DNA of 6,786 nt from the NCBI GenBank assembly GCA_021160155.1, contig JAGHDB010000054.1, positions 1 through 6,786 on the forward strand, given 5' to 3'. This DNA is from Bacteroidales bacterium (GTDB taxonomy: Bacteria > Bacteroidota > Bacteroidia > Bacteroidales > UBA12481). A program made the translations under genes and the position numbers. Shown piece after piece: positions 1 to 6,056 of the stretch (position 1 is its first letter; each line of letters opens with the position of its first letter). Below the pieces are notes generated by a model that saw only the letters and a list, made by a program, of their open reading frames with translations, was not told the DNA's origin and did not search any database.

Positions 1-54
1 ATGTAATACTTTTTGTTTTCATTCTATAATATTTCAGTTAATACTTGTCATTCT

Positions 55-1515
55 TTAAAAATCCCCTTCCCGCTCGCCATCCCTGATTAAGATAAACATT
101 GCTTTTACATCTACCAGTTTCAGGAGAAAAGCCAACAGAAGTGATGCGGCAATCATCCCTAAAAACTCAGTACCCCAGGGCCATTCAACCTGAAAAGTTA
201 CCCATCCGAAAAGCACAATGCCTGAAATATATAACAGCAAACGTGCCAGTAACCGGAAGTCAAACCCGAACCTGAATTTCCGTGCAGTAATCAGAAACTG
301 GCTCAAGCCGACAAATCCCTGAGTCGCCAGGCAACTTACGGCTGCCCCGAAAGCCTGGTACCGGGGAATCAGGATCAGATTTAGTAACAAATTAATACCC
401 AAAGCAATTGCGGATGTAATATTCAATATACGCAGGTTTCCGTTGGCGGTCAACAGTGTACCGAAAATAATGGTGCCGGCCATTCCCAGAAAAGCCGTCA
501 TAATGATGCCAAAAAAGGTTGCTGATTCCGTAATATTATCGGTATAAAGAATATCCATGATCTCGGTACGAAAAACCTGGGATGCCGCGGCGAGGGCAAT
601 AGTGGGAACAAACAACAGGAGAGCCGAAAGCCGGGTAAGCTCTTTGACCGACTGATGTTCTTTAAGCATCTTGCTAAACATGGGCAGAAGCAATACTGCA
701 AACAGCAGTGCAAACTGGTAGGCCGCATCGAATATCCTGAAACCGTGATAATAAATTCCTACCTGCGTATCCCCGTCCGGACGGATCAGGTTGTCAAGCA
801 GTACAGCATCCAGACGGGTATAGGCTGACATCAGCAGGGTCAGTAAAGCAAACGGGAATGACTGCCGAAGGATAACCATGAAAAACCGCCGGTCGAATTT
901 GAATTTCGGGAACCTGGATTTTCTGGCAACGATCATAAAGCATATTAAAGTGGTAAGCACATACGCAGCAGTCTGGGCATATACGAACCATTCAACAGAA
1001 AAGGTGAAGCCGTCTATCTTACCCCAGATCAGTACGGCACAGAAAATAATCATCAGCGTCCGGTCAAGAACCGAAACCAGTGAATTCACCGTGTACATCT
1101 GCATCCCGGCGATATTAGAACGAAGATATAAGGTGAATGAGATAAGAAACTGATTCAGGACCAGGAAGAATAGCAGGTTTAACTGTCGCCCTGAATATCC
1201 CAGAGACAAAGCTACTGCAAAAGTGATCAGACCGTATCCCACAGCCATTAACAGCCTGAGTACCACTATATTTGAAAAGTGCTTCCTGAGGAGTTGATGA
1301 TTCTGCGAGATATTCCGGTTATTGTAATTGGTTATCCCGAGATCCAGCAGAATATTCAGGAGAAATGAAAAATTCAGGAGTGCCCCGTAAAACCCGAACT
1401 CTTTCATCCCCACGGTATTTTGTACCACCCGGTCAATCCCGAATATCCAAAGTGGTTTTACCAGCAGGTTCAGCAGGATAATGAGAATCAGGTTCGTGAC
1501 GAATTTTCGTTTCAA
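55..1515 (-). CDS. Oligosaccharide flippase, Wzx/MOP (polysaccharide biosynthesis) family
   Basis: Integral inner-membrane protein of 486 residues that probably flips a lipid-linked oligosaccharide to the periplasmic face. The sequence shows about 12-14 hydrophobic segments along its whole length, with short basic loops between them (for example RKSRFPKFKFDRR around residues 198-210) and a charged C-terminal tail. The N-terminus (KPLWIFGIDRVVQ, then GFYGALLNFSFLLN) resembles the first helices of RfbX/Wzx-type transporters, and the length fits the family. No ATG is available: the frame is open upstream only to a TAA at 1560-1558, so TTG at 1515 is the best start. A perfect -7 box at 1575-1568 lies upstream. 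It is divergent from a glycosyltransferase, which supports a role in surface glycan export. The transported glycan is unknown. Family confidence is high; the exact start is less sure. Confidence 0.88.
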   Translation of the reverse strand: MKRKFVTNLILIILLNLLVKPLWIFGIDRVVQNTVGMKEFGFYGALLNFSFLLNILLDLGITNYNNRNISQNHQLLRKHFSNIVVLRLLMAVGYGLITFAVALSLGYSGRQLNLLFFLVLNQFLISFTLYLRSNIAGMQMYTVNSLVSVLDRTLMIIFCAVLIWGKIDGFTFSVEWFVYAQTAAYVLTTLICFMIVARKSRFPKFKFDRRFFMVILRQSFPFALLTLLMSAYTRLDAVLLDNLIRPDGDTQVGIYYHGFRIFDAAYQFALLFAVLLLPMFSKMLKEHQSVKELTRLSALLLFVPTIALAAASQVFRTEIMDILYTDNITESATFFGIIMTAFLGMAGTIIFGTLLTANGNLRILNITSAIALGINLLLNLILIPRYQAFGAAVSCLATQGFVGLSQFLITARKFRFGFDFRLLARLLLYISGIVLFGWVTFQVEWPWGTEFLGMIAASLLLAFLLKLVDVKAMFILIRDGEREGDF

Positions 1516-1567
1516 GATATGCTTGTTTTCGCCTTGCCGGCCCGGGGTTTTTCGTATTTAAAGCGTC

Positions 1568-1575
1568 CAAATGTA
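1568..1575 (-). promoter_or_regulatory. Bacteroidota-type -7 box for the flippase gene
   Basis: Read on the minus strand the bases are TACATTTG, a perfect match to TAnnTTTG. A TTTA that matches three of four bases of the TTTG -33 element lies at 1601-1598, with a somewhat long 22-base spacer. Transcription would begin near 1561-1565, giving a leader of about 45-50 bases before the TTG start at 1515. Placement just outside the ORF and pointing into it makes chance less likely, but the weak -33 element leaves doubt. Confidence 0.5.
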
Positions 1576-1576
1576 G

Positions 1577-1584
1577 TAATTTTC
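1577..1584 (+). promoter_or_regulatory. Weak candidate -7 box for the glycosyltransferase gene
   Basis: The bases TAATTTTC match TAnnTTTG at all but the last fixed position. They lie about 26 bases before the ATG at 1610, so a transcript would have a short leader. I do not see a good -33 TTTG at the expected distance. It is back to back with the flippase -7 box on the other strand, so the two promoters would compete or be co-controlled if both are real. Confidence 0.25.
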
Positions 1585-1609
1585 GCCATTCATTACGTAA
1601 ATTTAGAGC

Positions 1610-2725
1610 ATGATCATTGCAGTGAATTGCAGGTTATTGCTTAAGAATCAACTTGAAGGGATCGGGTGGTTTGCTTATGAAACATTAAAGCGCATCACGA
1701 GGGATCATCCGGAGCATCAATTCATTTTTATTTTCGACCGGCCGTATGATCCCGGTTTTATTTTCGGTGATAATGTGCAGCCGGTAGTCGCCGGTCCCCC
1801 TACCCGCCATCCGCTACTATGGTATATTTGGTTTGAGTGGCGAATACCACGACTGTTACGAAAGCTGCATCCCGATCTTTTCTTTTCACCTGACGGATTT
1901 CTAAGTCTGCGCATCCCGGTTCGTTCCATTACGGTGATTCATGACATAAACTTTGCTCACCGGCCCAAAGATCTGCCTTGGTGGCCGAGGATTTATTACA
2001 ACTTTTTCTTCCCCCGCTTCGCCGGAAAGGCTGAGAAGATCCTTACCGTATCCGAATATTCAAAACAAGATATCCATAAAACCTACCACATTCCCGAATC
2101 CCGGATCCGGGTGGTTTACAACGGAGCCCATGAAAAATACCGGCCCCTCCCTGAAGAGGAGATTCAAAAAGTTCGTGATCATTACTCCGGAGGTACGCCC
2201 TATTTCATTTTCATCGGATCACTGCATCCGAGAAAAAACCTGATCAACCTGTTGAAAGCTTTTCAATTATTCTGTAAGCAGTTAAAATCGGAAATTAAAA
2301 TGGTGATCGTTGGTGAACAAATGTGGCATACTTCATCCGCCAAGCAGTATCTGAAAAACGAACGAGTAATTAGGACGGGGCGTCTTGAACCCGGTCAACT
2401 CCGTCAGGTACTGGGTGCTGCCCTTGCCCTTACATTTGTTCCGTGGTTTGAAGGATTCGGTATCCCGGTAGTTGAAGCAATGCAGGCCGGAGTACCGGTA
2501 CTTACATCCCATGTCACCAGCCTTCCTGAAGTGGGGGGTGATGCAGTTCTTTATGCCGATCCCGGATCCGTTGAAGAGATCACCGCTCAAATGAAAAAAC
2601 TGGCCACCAAACCTGAACTACGCAGGAATCTTATTGAAAAAGGATTAAAACAGGCCGGGAATTTTTCATGGGACGAAACGGCAAAACGGGTGAGTGAGGA
2701 GGTAATAAAAGAATTAGAAGGTTGA
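1610..2725 (+). CDS. GT4-type (GT-B fold) glycosyltransferase
   Basis: A 371-residue cytoplasmic or membrane-associated transferase expected to move a sugar from an activated nucleotide donor to a glycan or lipid acceptor. The N-terminal half is an acceptor domain with a glycine-containing loop (LEGIGWFAYE, residues 15-24). The C-terminal half carries the donor-site signature: G203-S-L-H-P-R208-K209-N210, whose Arg/Lys contact donor phosphates in GT4 enzymes, and the EX7E motif with E281 and E289 within EGFGIPVVEAMQAG. The length is normal for GT4 enzymes and no residue in these motifs is missing. ATG at 1610 gives a standard first beta strand (MIIAVNCR). It is divergent from the flippase, so the two likely serve the same surface glycan. 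Donor, acceptor and linkage cannot be read from sequence. Confidence 0.9.
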   Translation: MIIAVNCRLLLKNQLEGIGWFAYETLKRITRDHPEHQFIFIFDRPYDPGFIFGDNVQPVVAGPPTRHPLLWYIWFEWRIPRLLRKLHPDLFFSPDGFLSLRIPVRSITVIHDINFAHRPKDLPWWPRIYYNFFFPRFAGKAEKILTVSEYSKQDIHKTYHIPESRIRVVYNGAHEKYRPLPEEEIQKVRDHYSGGTPYFIFIGSLHPRKNLINLLKAFQLFCKQLKSEIKMVIVGEQMWHTSSAKQYLKNERVIRTGRLEPGQLRQVLGAALALTFVPWFEGFGIPVVEAMQAGVPVLTSHVTSLPEVGGDAVLYADPGSVEEITAQMKKLATKPELRRNLIEKGLKQAGNFSWDETAKRVSEEVIKELEG

Positions 2726-2728
2726 TAA

Positions 2729-2760
2729 GTTGAAAGAATCCCTTAACCCCTTTACCTTTG
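2729..2760 (+). promoter_or_regulatory. Bacteroidota-type promoter for rnhB
   Basis: A perfect TAnnTTTG -7 box, TACCTTTG, lies at 2753-2760. A GTTG that matches three of four bases of the -33 TTTG lies at 2729-2732, separated by 20 bases, which is the normal spacing. Transcription would start near 2765, about 20-25 bases before the ATG at 2788. It begins immediately after the glycosyltransferase stop codon, so rnhB can be expressed independently of that gene. Confidence 0.6.
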
Positions 2761-2787
2761 AACTTAAAACTTACTTTAGCCTTTAAC

Positions 2788-3396
2788 ATGTCTTATTTAA
2801 AACCATACTTTTTGAAAGGACAAACCGAAGCCGGTTGCGATGAAGCCGGGCGGGGTTGCCTGGCCGGACCGGTATTTGCTGCAGCGGTTATTTTACCTGA
2901 GGATTTTTTTCATCCCCTGCTGAATGATTCCAAGCAACTTTCAGAAAAAAAACGGGATTTTCTGCGCCCGGTAATTGAAGAATCGGCCCTTGACTGGGCG
3001 GTTGCCCGTGTTGATGCGGCAGAGATCGATGAGATCAACATCCTGAATGCCAGCATTAAAGCCATGCACCTGGCCATTCAACAATTAAAGATCGTTCCCG
3101 ATCTGCTGCTGATTGACGGTCACCGGTTTCATCCGTATCATACCATCCGTCACCGGTGCGAAATAAAGGGCGACGGCCGATTTGCCTCCATAGCTGCCGC
3201 TTCAGTCCTGGCCAAAACCCACCGGGATGCATTTATGAAACAGCTTCACCGCAAATATCCTGAATACCACTGGTATCAAAACAAAGGATACCCTACCCGG
3301 AGCCATCGCCTTGCCATAATGCAAAAAGGCATCACTCCATGGCACCGTAAAACCTTCAAACTTTTCGATTCGCAAATGAAACTGGAATTTTCGTAA
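2788..3396 (+). CDS. rnhB: Ribonuclease HII
   Basis: Cytoplasmic endonuclease that nicks the RNA strand of RNA-DNA hybrids and starts removal of single ribonucleotides misincorporated in DNA. From the ATG at 2788 the protein has 202 residues, the usual length for bacterial RNase HII. The N-terminal motif contains D18-E19-A-G-R22-G23. The other acidic metal ligands are D110 (LLLIDGHRF) and D147 ([14 protein letters not shown]). The C-terminal signature is also present: [13 protein letters not shown] followed by [10 protein letters not shown]. All four expected catalytic acids are present. The frame also runs back to a TTG at 2758, but that codon lies inside the -7 box of the promoter, so the ATG is preferred. 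The gene sits between a glycosyltransferase and a peptidase with no functional link evident; the peptidase start is 39 bp downstream and could share the transcript. Confidence 0.97.
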   Translation: MSYLKPYFLKGQTEAGCDEAGRGCLAGPVFAAAVILPEDFFHPLLNDSKQLSEKKRDFLRPVIEESALDWAVARVDAAEIDEINILNASIKAMHLAIQQLKIVPDLLLIDGHRFHPYHTIRHRCEIKGDGRFASIAAASVLAKTHRDAFMKQLHRKYPEYHWYQNKGYPTRSHRLAIMQKGITPWHRKTFKLFDSQMKLEFS

Positions 3397-3435
3397 TTTG
3401 TAACTTATTATCCAATATTATAAATTCTCCCTCTC

Positions 3436-3531
3436 ATGAAATCTACCTCAACCTTCTCAACCTTCTCAACCTTCTCAACCTTCTTAACCTTCTTAACCTT
3501 CTTAACCCTCCTGGCCCTATTATCTTCCTGT
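3436..3531 (+). other. Lipoprotein signal peptide of the metallopeptidase
   Basis: The first 32 codons encode a short basic start (Met-Lys), an unusual Ser/Thr/Phe then Leu/Thr/Phe core, a Leu-rich stretch (LTLLALL) and the lipobox L29-S30-S31-C32. Signal peptidase II would cut before Cys32. The only positive charge in the n-region is Lys2. Most of the core comes from a 9-bp tandem repeat. The residues after Cys (NPEPSL) do not clearly match the charged surface-export motifs known in some Bacteroidota lipoproteins, so surface exposure is undecided. Confidence 0.8.
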
Positions 3532-5145
3532 AACCCAGAGCCCTCACTGACCTCTGACCAGATCACGGAATACTGGACCAGCGGTAAAACCTTGCCGTCA
3601 ACCGTTACCCGTGCATTTCCCCTTCCGGCACAACCGGTAGTCAATGATTTGGGATATAATATCCTGATTGATATGGCGCACGAGTGTAATTTTGCCACCC
3701 TCTGGGGATTACCGGTACAATTAAATCAATTGGGATACCGGGCGGTAGGCAGTCATGCCTCCCTCAATACTGTTCTTGATTCAAAAAGGGAAAGCCGCAT
3801 CCGGATTGTCTGGGATACGATTAACAAGATCAATCCTTTTGCCTGGTGGCCCAACGCAAAATACCAGATTATCATTACCAGTCAGGCCAATCCCGGATCC
3901 CAGCCCTATCTGCCTGAAGAGATAGAAGCTCTTAAAGATTTTGTCACTCGCGGAGGCGGATTGATGATACGCTGCAGGGGCGGAGCCATGTCACCGTCCG
4001 CCAATAGGAAAGAAAACCCCATTCCGCCCATACAAACCCTTGTTGAAGCGTTTGGAGCAAAAACGAACAAAGGTGTTCAGCAAATAAAATTTGGCAAGGG
4101 GCACCTGATTATTGCCGGAAACCCGCGTGAAGGACAATATCCGCGAAAAGCCACAAAAAAGCAGAAAGATTCGGCGGATTTGGTCATGCGCGGATATCTT
4201 GAATGGCTCACAGGTAACCAGAAATCTTTACGTGATGAGCCTCGTTTGCCCCAGCCGATGGATGGCGGCGGTGGGATATATCCCGAACTGGAAGAAAATT
4301 TCAATGGGATCGTTCTGTATTATGCTGCCAATCAGAAACCTGAACTACTCAAAACTGTCAGAGAAGATATCCCGAAAGCAAAAAAATTCGTGTTGCAGCG
4401 ACTCCCGTCAAAACCTACTGCAGAACCGATGTACCTGATTCTCTGTGCCGGAGGTGGCGGCGGTTGGGCAGTAAACATATACCGGCCAAAGGAGAACGGA
4501 ATTATCAGCCTCGATCCCTACGGCATCATTTCAATCTTTGCCCATGAACTGACCCATACATTGTTCGGCCCCCCAAATGATGAGGGAAATGTTGCCGGTA
4601 TTGCACCTATACCCGATCGTGGAGAAGCACACGCCGGCTGGTTCCAGGGTAAAGTAAACGCACTGTTTAAAGAATCGATCCGGGATCAGTCGAACCGGAA
4701 CTGCAATTCCATGTTTGACTGGGATCCTGCAGGAAACGGTCTCGATTTAGCCACTACGTATGAAAATCGCGAACTTTACGAAAAATGGGGTAAAGGAAAA
4801 GACTGGATTAAAACCTGGTACATGTGGCAAAAACTGGATGATCGCTACGGTCCTACATGGTACCCCAGATGGAAATACGTGCAGCATACCCGCTGGAAAA
4901 ACAACCCCCAACACCGGCTCACATGGGATGAAATGGTCACCGATATGAGTATTGCCGTGGGTGAAGACCTTTTCCCCTTTATAAATAAACTCGGTACTAC
5001 ATTGACAAAAAACCGGCTGTCAGAAATCGAATTTAACGGTAAAATAATGAAACTGAAAGTGGCTCCTATCGAAGTAACACCGGCCGGCCCGGTCCGTATC
5101 GAAAAAATCGGCAACTATAAAAATCCCATCAACCCCCAACTGTAG
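3436..5145 (+). CDS. Lipoprotein M60-like (gluzincin) metallopeptidase with N-terminal GATase1-like region
   Basis: Predicted envelope lipoprotein of 569 residues and zinc metallopeptidase. A signal peptide ends in the lipobox LSSC with C32. Residues about 70-235 look like a GATase1/flavodoxin-like fold: EEIEALKDFVTRGGGLMI near 165-180 and GKGHLIIAGNP near 220-230, as in the N-terminal part of some M60-like proteins. The catalytic part has a glycine-rich strand (G339-G343, W344), the zinc motif H370-E371-L-T-H374, and E397 in GEAHAGWF as probable third ligand, 22 residues after H374, within the HExxHx(8,28)E pattern of M60. A later helical part (YMWQKLDDRYGP, near 462-473; TDMSIAVGEDLFPF) resembles the M60 C-terminal region. 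M60 enzymes cleave mucins and other glycoproteins; the substrate here is unknown. The start at ATG 3436 has no clear SD. Asn at +2 after the lipid Cys suggests outer membrane rather than inner-membrane retention. Confidence 0.8.
   Translation: MKSTSTFSTFSTFSTFLTFLTFLTLLALLSSCNPEPSLTSDQITEYWTSGKTLPSTVTRAFPLPAQPVVNDLGYNILIDMAHECNFATLWGLPVQLNQLGYRAVGSHASLNTVLDSKRESRIRIVWDTINKINPFAWWPNAKYQIIITSQANPGSQPYLPEEIEALKDFVTRGGGLMIRCRGGAMSPSANRKENPIPPIQTLVEAFGAKTNKGVQQIKFGKGHLIIAGNPREGQYPRKATKKQKDSADLVMRGYLEWLTGNQKSLRDEPRLPQPMDGGGGIYPELEENFNGIVLYYAANQKPELLKTVREDIPKAKKFVLQRLPSKPTAEPMYLILCAGGGGGWAVNIYRPKENGIISLDPYGIISIFAHELTHTLFGPPNDEGNVAGIAPIPDRGEAHAGWFQGKVNALFKESIRDQSNRNCNSMFDWDPAGNGLDLATTYENRELYEKWGKGKDWIKTWYMWQKLDDRYGPTWYPRWKYVQHTRWKNNPQHRLTWDEMVTDMSIAVGEDLFPFINKLGTTLTKNRLSEIEFNGKIMKLKVAPIEVTPAGPVRIEKIGNYKNPINPQL
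3448..3510 (+). repeat. Nine-base tandem repeat, seven units, inside a signal-peptide coding region
   Basis: Seven head-to-tail 9-bp units: four TCAACCTTC (3448-3483), two TTAACCTTC (3484-3501) and one TTAACCCTC (3502-3510). A partial unit (TCTACC) precedes them at 3442. The array is exactly codon aligned and encodes Ser-Thr-Phe four times, Leu-Thr-Phe twice and Leu-Thr-Leu once. A gain or loss of a unit would add or remove three residues without shifting the frame. One C-to-T change converts the Ser codon TCA to the Leu codon TTA, so hydrophobicity rises toward the lipobox. Confidence 0.95.
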
Positions 5146-6031
5146 CCTCTATACCATATTCGCTGAAAATGGAAATAGTACGGTTGATATCCTCTTCCGT
5201 AGGTTCTTCCATTCCACTCAGGTCATATGTTTGTCCCAGTTTCTGATATTTATGAATGGCAATATTGTGATAAGGCAACAGATTAACCGCTTTTTTGACA
5301 CCAGCCAGTGAAGCGATAAACCGAGCCGTTTGCCGGATATTGTCTTCATCCGCATTAACCCCCCTGATCAGTGGAATCCGGATGTTGACGGGAGCTCCGT
5401 ATTCGGCAAGTACCTGTAAATTAGAAAGAATCTTTTCGTTGCTTACCCCCGTATAATACCGGTGCTTTTCTGCATCCATCAACTTTATATCATACAAAAA
5501 AAGATCGGTTCGCCGGGCTACCTCCAGCAGGATCTCCGGGGAAGCAAACCCGGTAGTATCCACTGCGCGATGAATCCCCTCACGACCACAGGCATCCAAA
5601 AACTCAATTAAAAAATCCGGCTGCATCAACGGTTCTCCTCCGGAGACGGTTACCCCCCCGTTAGAAGTATCCATGGTGGTGATTTCACGTGTGATCCTTT
5701 TCATCAGTTCGGATACGGTGACCTGTTCTCCCGACATTTCCATGGCTTTGGCCGGACAAACAATGGCACACAAACCACACATCGTACAAGCCTCATAATC
5801 AGTTACTATGCCCTCCTGTGTCAGCGTCAAAGCGTTTTCCGGACAATAATCAACACAGGTAGAACAACCGATACATTTCGAATGCGAATAAAGCTTCTGA
5901 AGATCCGGAGAAATTCCTTCAGGATTATGACACCAGGTACATCGCAACGGACAGCCCTTAAAAAAAACGGTGATCCGGATACCCGGACCGTCATTGATCG
6001 AATAAGGCTTGATATCAAAAATTAATCCCAT
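5129..6031 (-). CDS. Glycyl radical enzyme activating enzyme (radical SAM, with two extra 4Fe-4S motifs)
   Basis: A 300-residue cytoplasmic radical SAM enzyme that abstracts a hydrogen from the glycine of its partner enzyme, using S-adenosylmethionine and a reduced 4Fe-4S cluster. The SAM-cluster motif is C27-x3-C31-x2-C34 (GCPLRCTWCHNPE). A ferredoxin-like insert follows, with two full sets of cysteines: C53, C56, C59, C63 and C82, C85, C88, C92. The SAM-binding SGGEP motif is at residues 130-134, and later segments (DIKLMDAEKHRYYTG, NIRIPLIRGVN, NLLPYHN) are typical of the family. The 8-Cys insert is found in activases of glycerol dehydratase, CutC-type and related enzymes, whereas E. coli PflA lacks it. 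The gene starts 25 bp after the stop of the glycyl radical enzyme gene, so they form an operon and this is its cognate activase. Its last 17 bp overlap the convergent peptidase gene. Confidence 0.95.
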   Translation of the reverse strand: MGLIFDIKPYSINDGPGIRITVFFKGCPLRCTWCHNPEGISPDLQKLYSHSKCIGCSTCVDYCPENALTLTQEGIVTDYEACTMCGLCAIVCPAKAMEMSGEQVTVSELMKRITREITTMDTSNGGVTVSGGEPLMQPDFLIEFLDACGREGIHRAVDTTGFASPEILLEVARRTDLFLYDIKLMDAEKHRYYTGVSNEKILSNLQVLAEYGAPVNIRIPLIRGVNADEDNIRQTARFIASLAGVKKAVNLLPYHNIAIHKYQKLGQTYDLSGMEEPTEEDINRTISIFSEYGIEATVGG

Positions 6032-6056
6032 TAAAATAAATCATCAACAATGACCA

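Noticed and set aside
2100..2111. Perfect 12-bp palindrome CCCGGATCCGGG
   Set aside because: It lies inside the glycosyltransferase coding sequence as ordinary codons (SRIRV). Related CCGGATCC words occur elsewhere in coding DNA, so nothing suggests a binding site.
2720..2748. Possible hairpin after the glycosyltransferase gene (GGTTGA against TTAACC)
   Set aside because: The stem is only six pairs with one G-U, the loop is 17 bases, and no T-tract follows. The region is better explained as the rnhB promoter.
2758..2787. Ten-residue N-terminal extension of RNase HII from a TTG start
   Set aside because: The TTG lies within the -7 box and the extension has no counterpart in the family that I recognise. 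ATG at 2788 gives a normal length.
3448..3510. Tandem repeat considered as a CRISPR array or integration site
   Set aside because: Units are 9 bp, directly adjacent with no spacers, and in frame within a coding sequence.
3408..3698. Minus-strand open frame with a VKKVKKVEKVEK repeat, looking like a small coiled-coil protein
   Set aside because: It is the antisense reading of the 9-bp repeat in the peptidase signal peptide. The lipobox, zinc motif and long frame on the plus strand show which strand codes.
4112..4438. Plus-strand open frame of 108 codons inside the peptidase gene
   Set aside because: It is a shadow frame inside a well-supported gene, with no recognisable motif and no promoter.
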